DNA of 64,000 nt from Luteibacter rhizovicinus DSM 16549. Its GTDB lineage: Bacteria; Pseudomonadota; Gammaproteobacteria; Xanthomonadales; Rhodanobacteraceae. Position numbers and translations under genes: made by a program. Below the pieces are notes generated by a model. It did not search any database and was not told where the DNA came from. It worked only from the letters and a program-made list of their open reading frames with translations. Every line of letters begins with the position of its first letter. Position 1 is the first letter of the stretch. Positions 62,898 to 64,000 of the stretch are shown here, piece after piece. The DNA lies in NCBI RefSeq assembly GCF_001887595.1, contig NZ_CP017480.1:1426001-1490000 (forward strand), read 5' to 3'.

Positions 62898-63602
62898 TCA
62901 TTCCAGTCCCGCGTAGTGCCCTCGCATGGTGTCAAGGTAGGCCTTCAGGTCGCGCCCCGGCTGATCGGTAAACGTCTGGCCCTCGTCACGGCAACCCTCG
63001 ATGCGATCGGGACGGAAATTGCGGAACGCCTGTCGATGCCGGCACCAGGTGCCCAGCGTCCACGCGCCACCCCAGAAGGAGAGGCAGAGCGGCTCCACTT
63101 CGCGCGTGGAGGTACGCCCCTCGGCATCGCGGTAGTCCAGGCACAGCACGCAGTGCCCGACGATGGCCGCATGCAGGCGGTCGAGCATCACGGCGACCTG
63201 GTTCTGGAAGGGGTCTCTCCAGATCGGCGCGAAGATCTTCGATTGCGCCGAGCGCTCGCGAAGATCGGGCGGCAGCACCGCCTCGATCTTGATAAGTGCC
63301 GCCTGTGCCTCGCGCGCCAGCCGTTCGCCCGCGAACGCCCGGACGAAGCGGGTGCCGGCCACGAGCGCTTCGAGTTCGTCGGCCGAGAACATCAGCGGTG
63401 GGATGTCCGAACCCTTGCGCAGGACATAGCCGACGCCGGCCTCCCCTTCGATCGGGACACCGGAGAGCTGGAGGTCGGCGACATCGCGATAGACGGTACG
63501 TAACGAGACTTCGAGCGTGCTGGCCAGCTGGCGGGCAGGCAAGGCTGTGCGTCGCCCCCGGAGAGCGTTGATGATGAGGAACAGGCGGTCGGCGCGGCGC
63601 AT
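62898..63602 (-). CDS. WYL-domain transcriptional regulator (YafY/DeoR-like HTH)
   Basis: A 234-residue regulator with an N-terminal HTH (LFLIINALRGRRTALPARQ, SLRTVYRDVADLQLSGVPI) and a C-terminal WYL domain (VEPLCLSFWGGAWTLGTWCR, FRNFRPDRIEGC). WYL proteins often sense ligands and control their neighbours. The DUF885 gene starts 45 bases downstream in the same direction and may be a target, but this is an inference. Confidence 0.9.
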   Translation of the reverse strand: MRRADRLFLIINALRGRRTALPARQLASTLEVSLRTVYRDVADLQLSGVPIEGEAGVGYVLRKGSDIPPLMFSADELEALVAGTRFVRAFAGERLAREAQAALIKIEAVLPPDLRERSAQSKIFAPIWRDPFQNQVAVMLDRLHAAIVGHCVLCLDYRDAEGRTSTREVEPLCLSFWGGAWTLGTWCRHRQAFRNFRPDRIEGCRDEGQTFTDQPGRDLKAYLDTMRGHYAGLE

Positions 63603-63671
63603 ACCCGAATCATCGCTTCCCGCGCGGCGCGCGGGAAGCGATGCATGTCATGGCAGCGCATATCCACTCGC

Positions 63672-64000
63672 TCACGCGACCGCGAGGGTCTGCGCGCGAG
63701 CCAGGGCGGCGTCCTGCCCGGTGGCGCGGCAGATGGCCGGCCGGGCCATCAGGCGGGCCACGTAAGCCTCGAACACATCGCGACGCGGCACGATGCCGAA
63801 GCGCATGGTCCAGTCCAGGGCGCTGGCCCAGAGGATGTCCGCGGCGGTGAACCGATCGCCGAACATCCAGGGACCCGTAGCCAGCTGGGCCTCGAGCATG
63901 TCCATGACCGTATCGAAGTCGCCGTAGGGGCAGGTCGAGGTCGGCGCCGGCTCGTGTTTCATGAAGCGGTCCATCACCGCCGGCTCGAAGCAGGAGCCGT
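63672..64000 (-). CDS. Glutathione S-transferase-like protein, C-terminal part (cut by window edge)
   Basis: The last 109 codons are visible and the frame is open to the right edge. The sequence has the GST C-terminal helical domain, with MLEAQLATGPWMFGDRFTAADI, whose Asp after TAA is the conserved N-capping position, and the following DWTMRFGIVPRR. The N-terminal thioredoxin-like domain lies outside the window, so the substrate class cannot be judged. It ends 69 bases before the WYL regulator start. Confidence 0.8.
   Translation of the reverse strand, partial: GSCFEPAVMDRFMKHEPAPTSTCPYGDFDTVMDMLEAQLATGPWMFGDRFTAADILWASALDWTMRFGIVPRRDVFEAYVARLMARPAICRATGQDAALARAQTLAVA

Overview
This 64 kb window is a high-GC, gene-dense bacterial chromosome segment. 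Protein content points to a gammaproteobacterium of the Xanthomonadales, most likely Rhodanobacteraceae (Luteibacter/Dyella-like); this is inferred from gene families and style, not from a marker gene. Coding density is very high, many neighbouring genes overlap by 4 bp (ATGA), and no rRNA, tRNA, insertion sequence, prophage or CRISPR array was recognised. Both ends cut through genes: a sensor kinase on the left and a glutathione S-transferase-like gene on the right.

Layout. 1-4.9 kb: a leftward operon of ABC ATPase, large permease, an NtrC-type response regulator that lacks the sigma-54 contact loop, and a sensor kinase. 5.2-7.5 kb: a GH3 beta-glucosidase behind a perfect LacI-type operator. 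7.5-15.2 kb: four paralogous exported alpha/beta hydrolases in two translationally coupled pairs flanking a short-chain dehydrogenase; the last hydrolase has lost its nucleophile and oxyanion motif. 15.2-18.1 kb: an OprO/P-like porin and glnA, the latter with a complete NtrC box and sigma-54 promoter. 18.2-24.1 kb: a membrane protein with an HExxxH motif, two DUF4034-like exported paralogs and a Tat-exported phosphoesterase. 24.2-28.7 kb: an EmrAB-OMF efflux operon whose EmrA carries a Lys-Asp tract encoded by a hexanucleotide repeat. 28.9-33.4 kb: uppP, a CadC-like winged-helix/TPR regulator, a serine hydrolase and a LysR regulator. 33.6-40.2 kb: a tripartite RND efflux operon with a trailing SDR gene.

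40.2-51.5 kb is a carbohydrate-acid catabolic island. It has the genes expected for four-carbon sugar-acid (tetronate) breakdown (otnK, otnI, ltnD, otnC homologs), an epimerase-family dehydrogenase, an Asp/Glu-racemase-fold protein of unknown role, a ribose-type ABC importer (binding protein, two permeases, double ATPase) and a divergent LacI/GntR-like regulator. The proposed flow is uptake, oxidation, isomerisation, phosphorylation and decarboxylation to a triose phosphate. This is the most system-like part of the window, and the racemase-fold protein is its unexplained component.

51.5-64 kb holds an envelope/stress set (AI-2E-family transporter, holin-like, DUF883-like and DUF1328 proteins), a Raf-kinase-inhibitor-like protein, a YheT-like hydrolase with an acyltransferase, an Lrp regulator divergent from phenylalanine hydroxylase (phhA), an SGNH hydrolase, a RES/Xre toxin-antitoxin pair, a DUF885 protein and a WYL regulator. 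Three clusters of a REP-like palindromic repeat (built on GTGGGAGCCG...) lie in intergenic gaps at 24.1, 58.8 and 61.0 kb.
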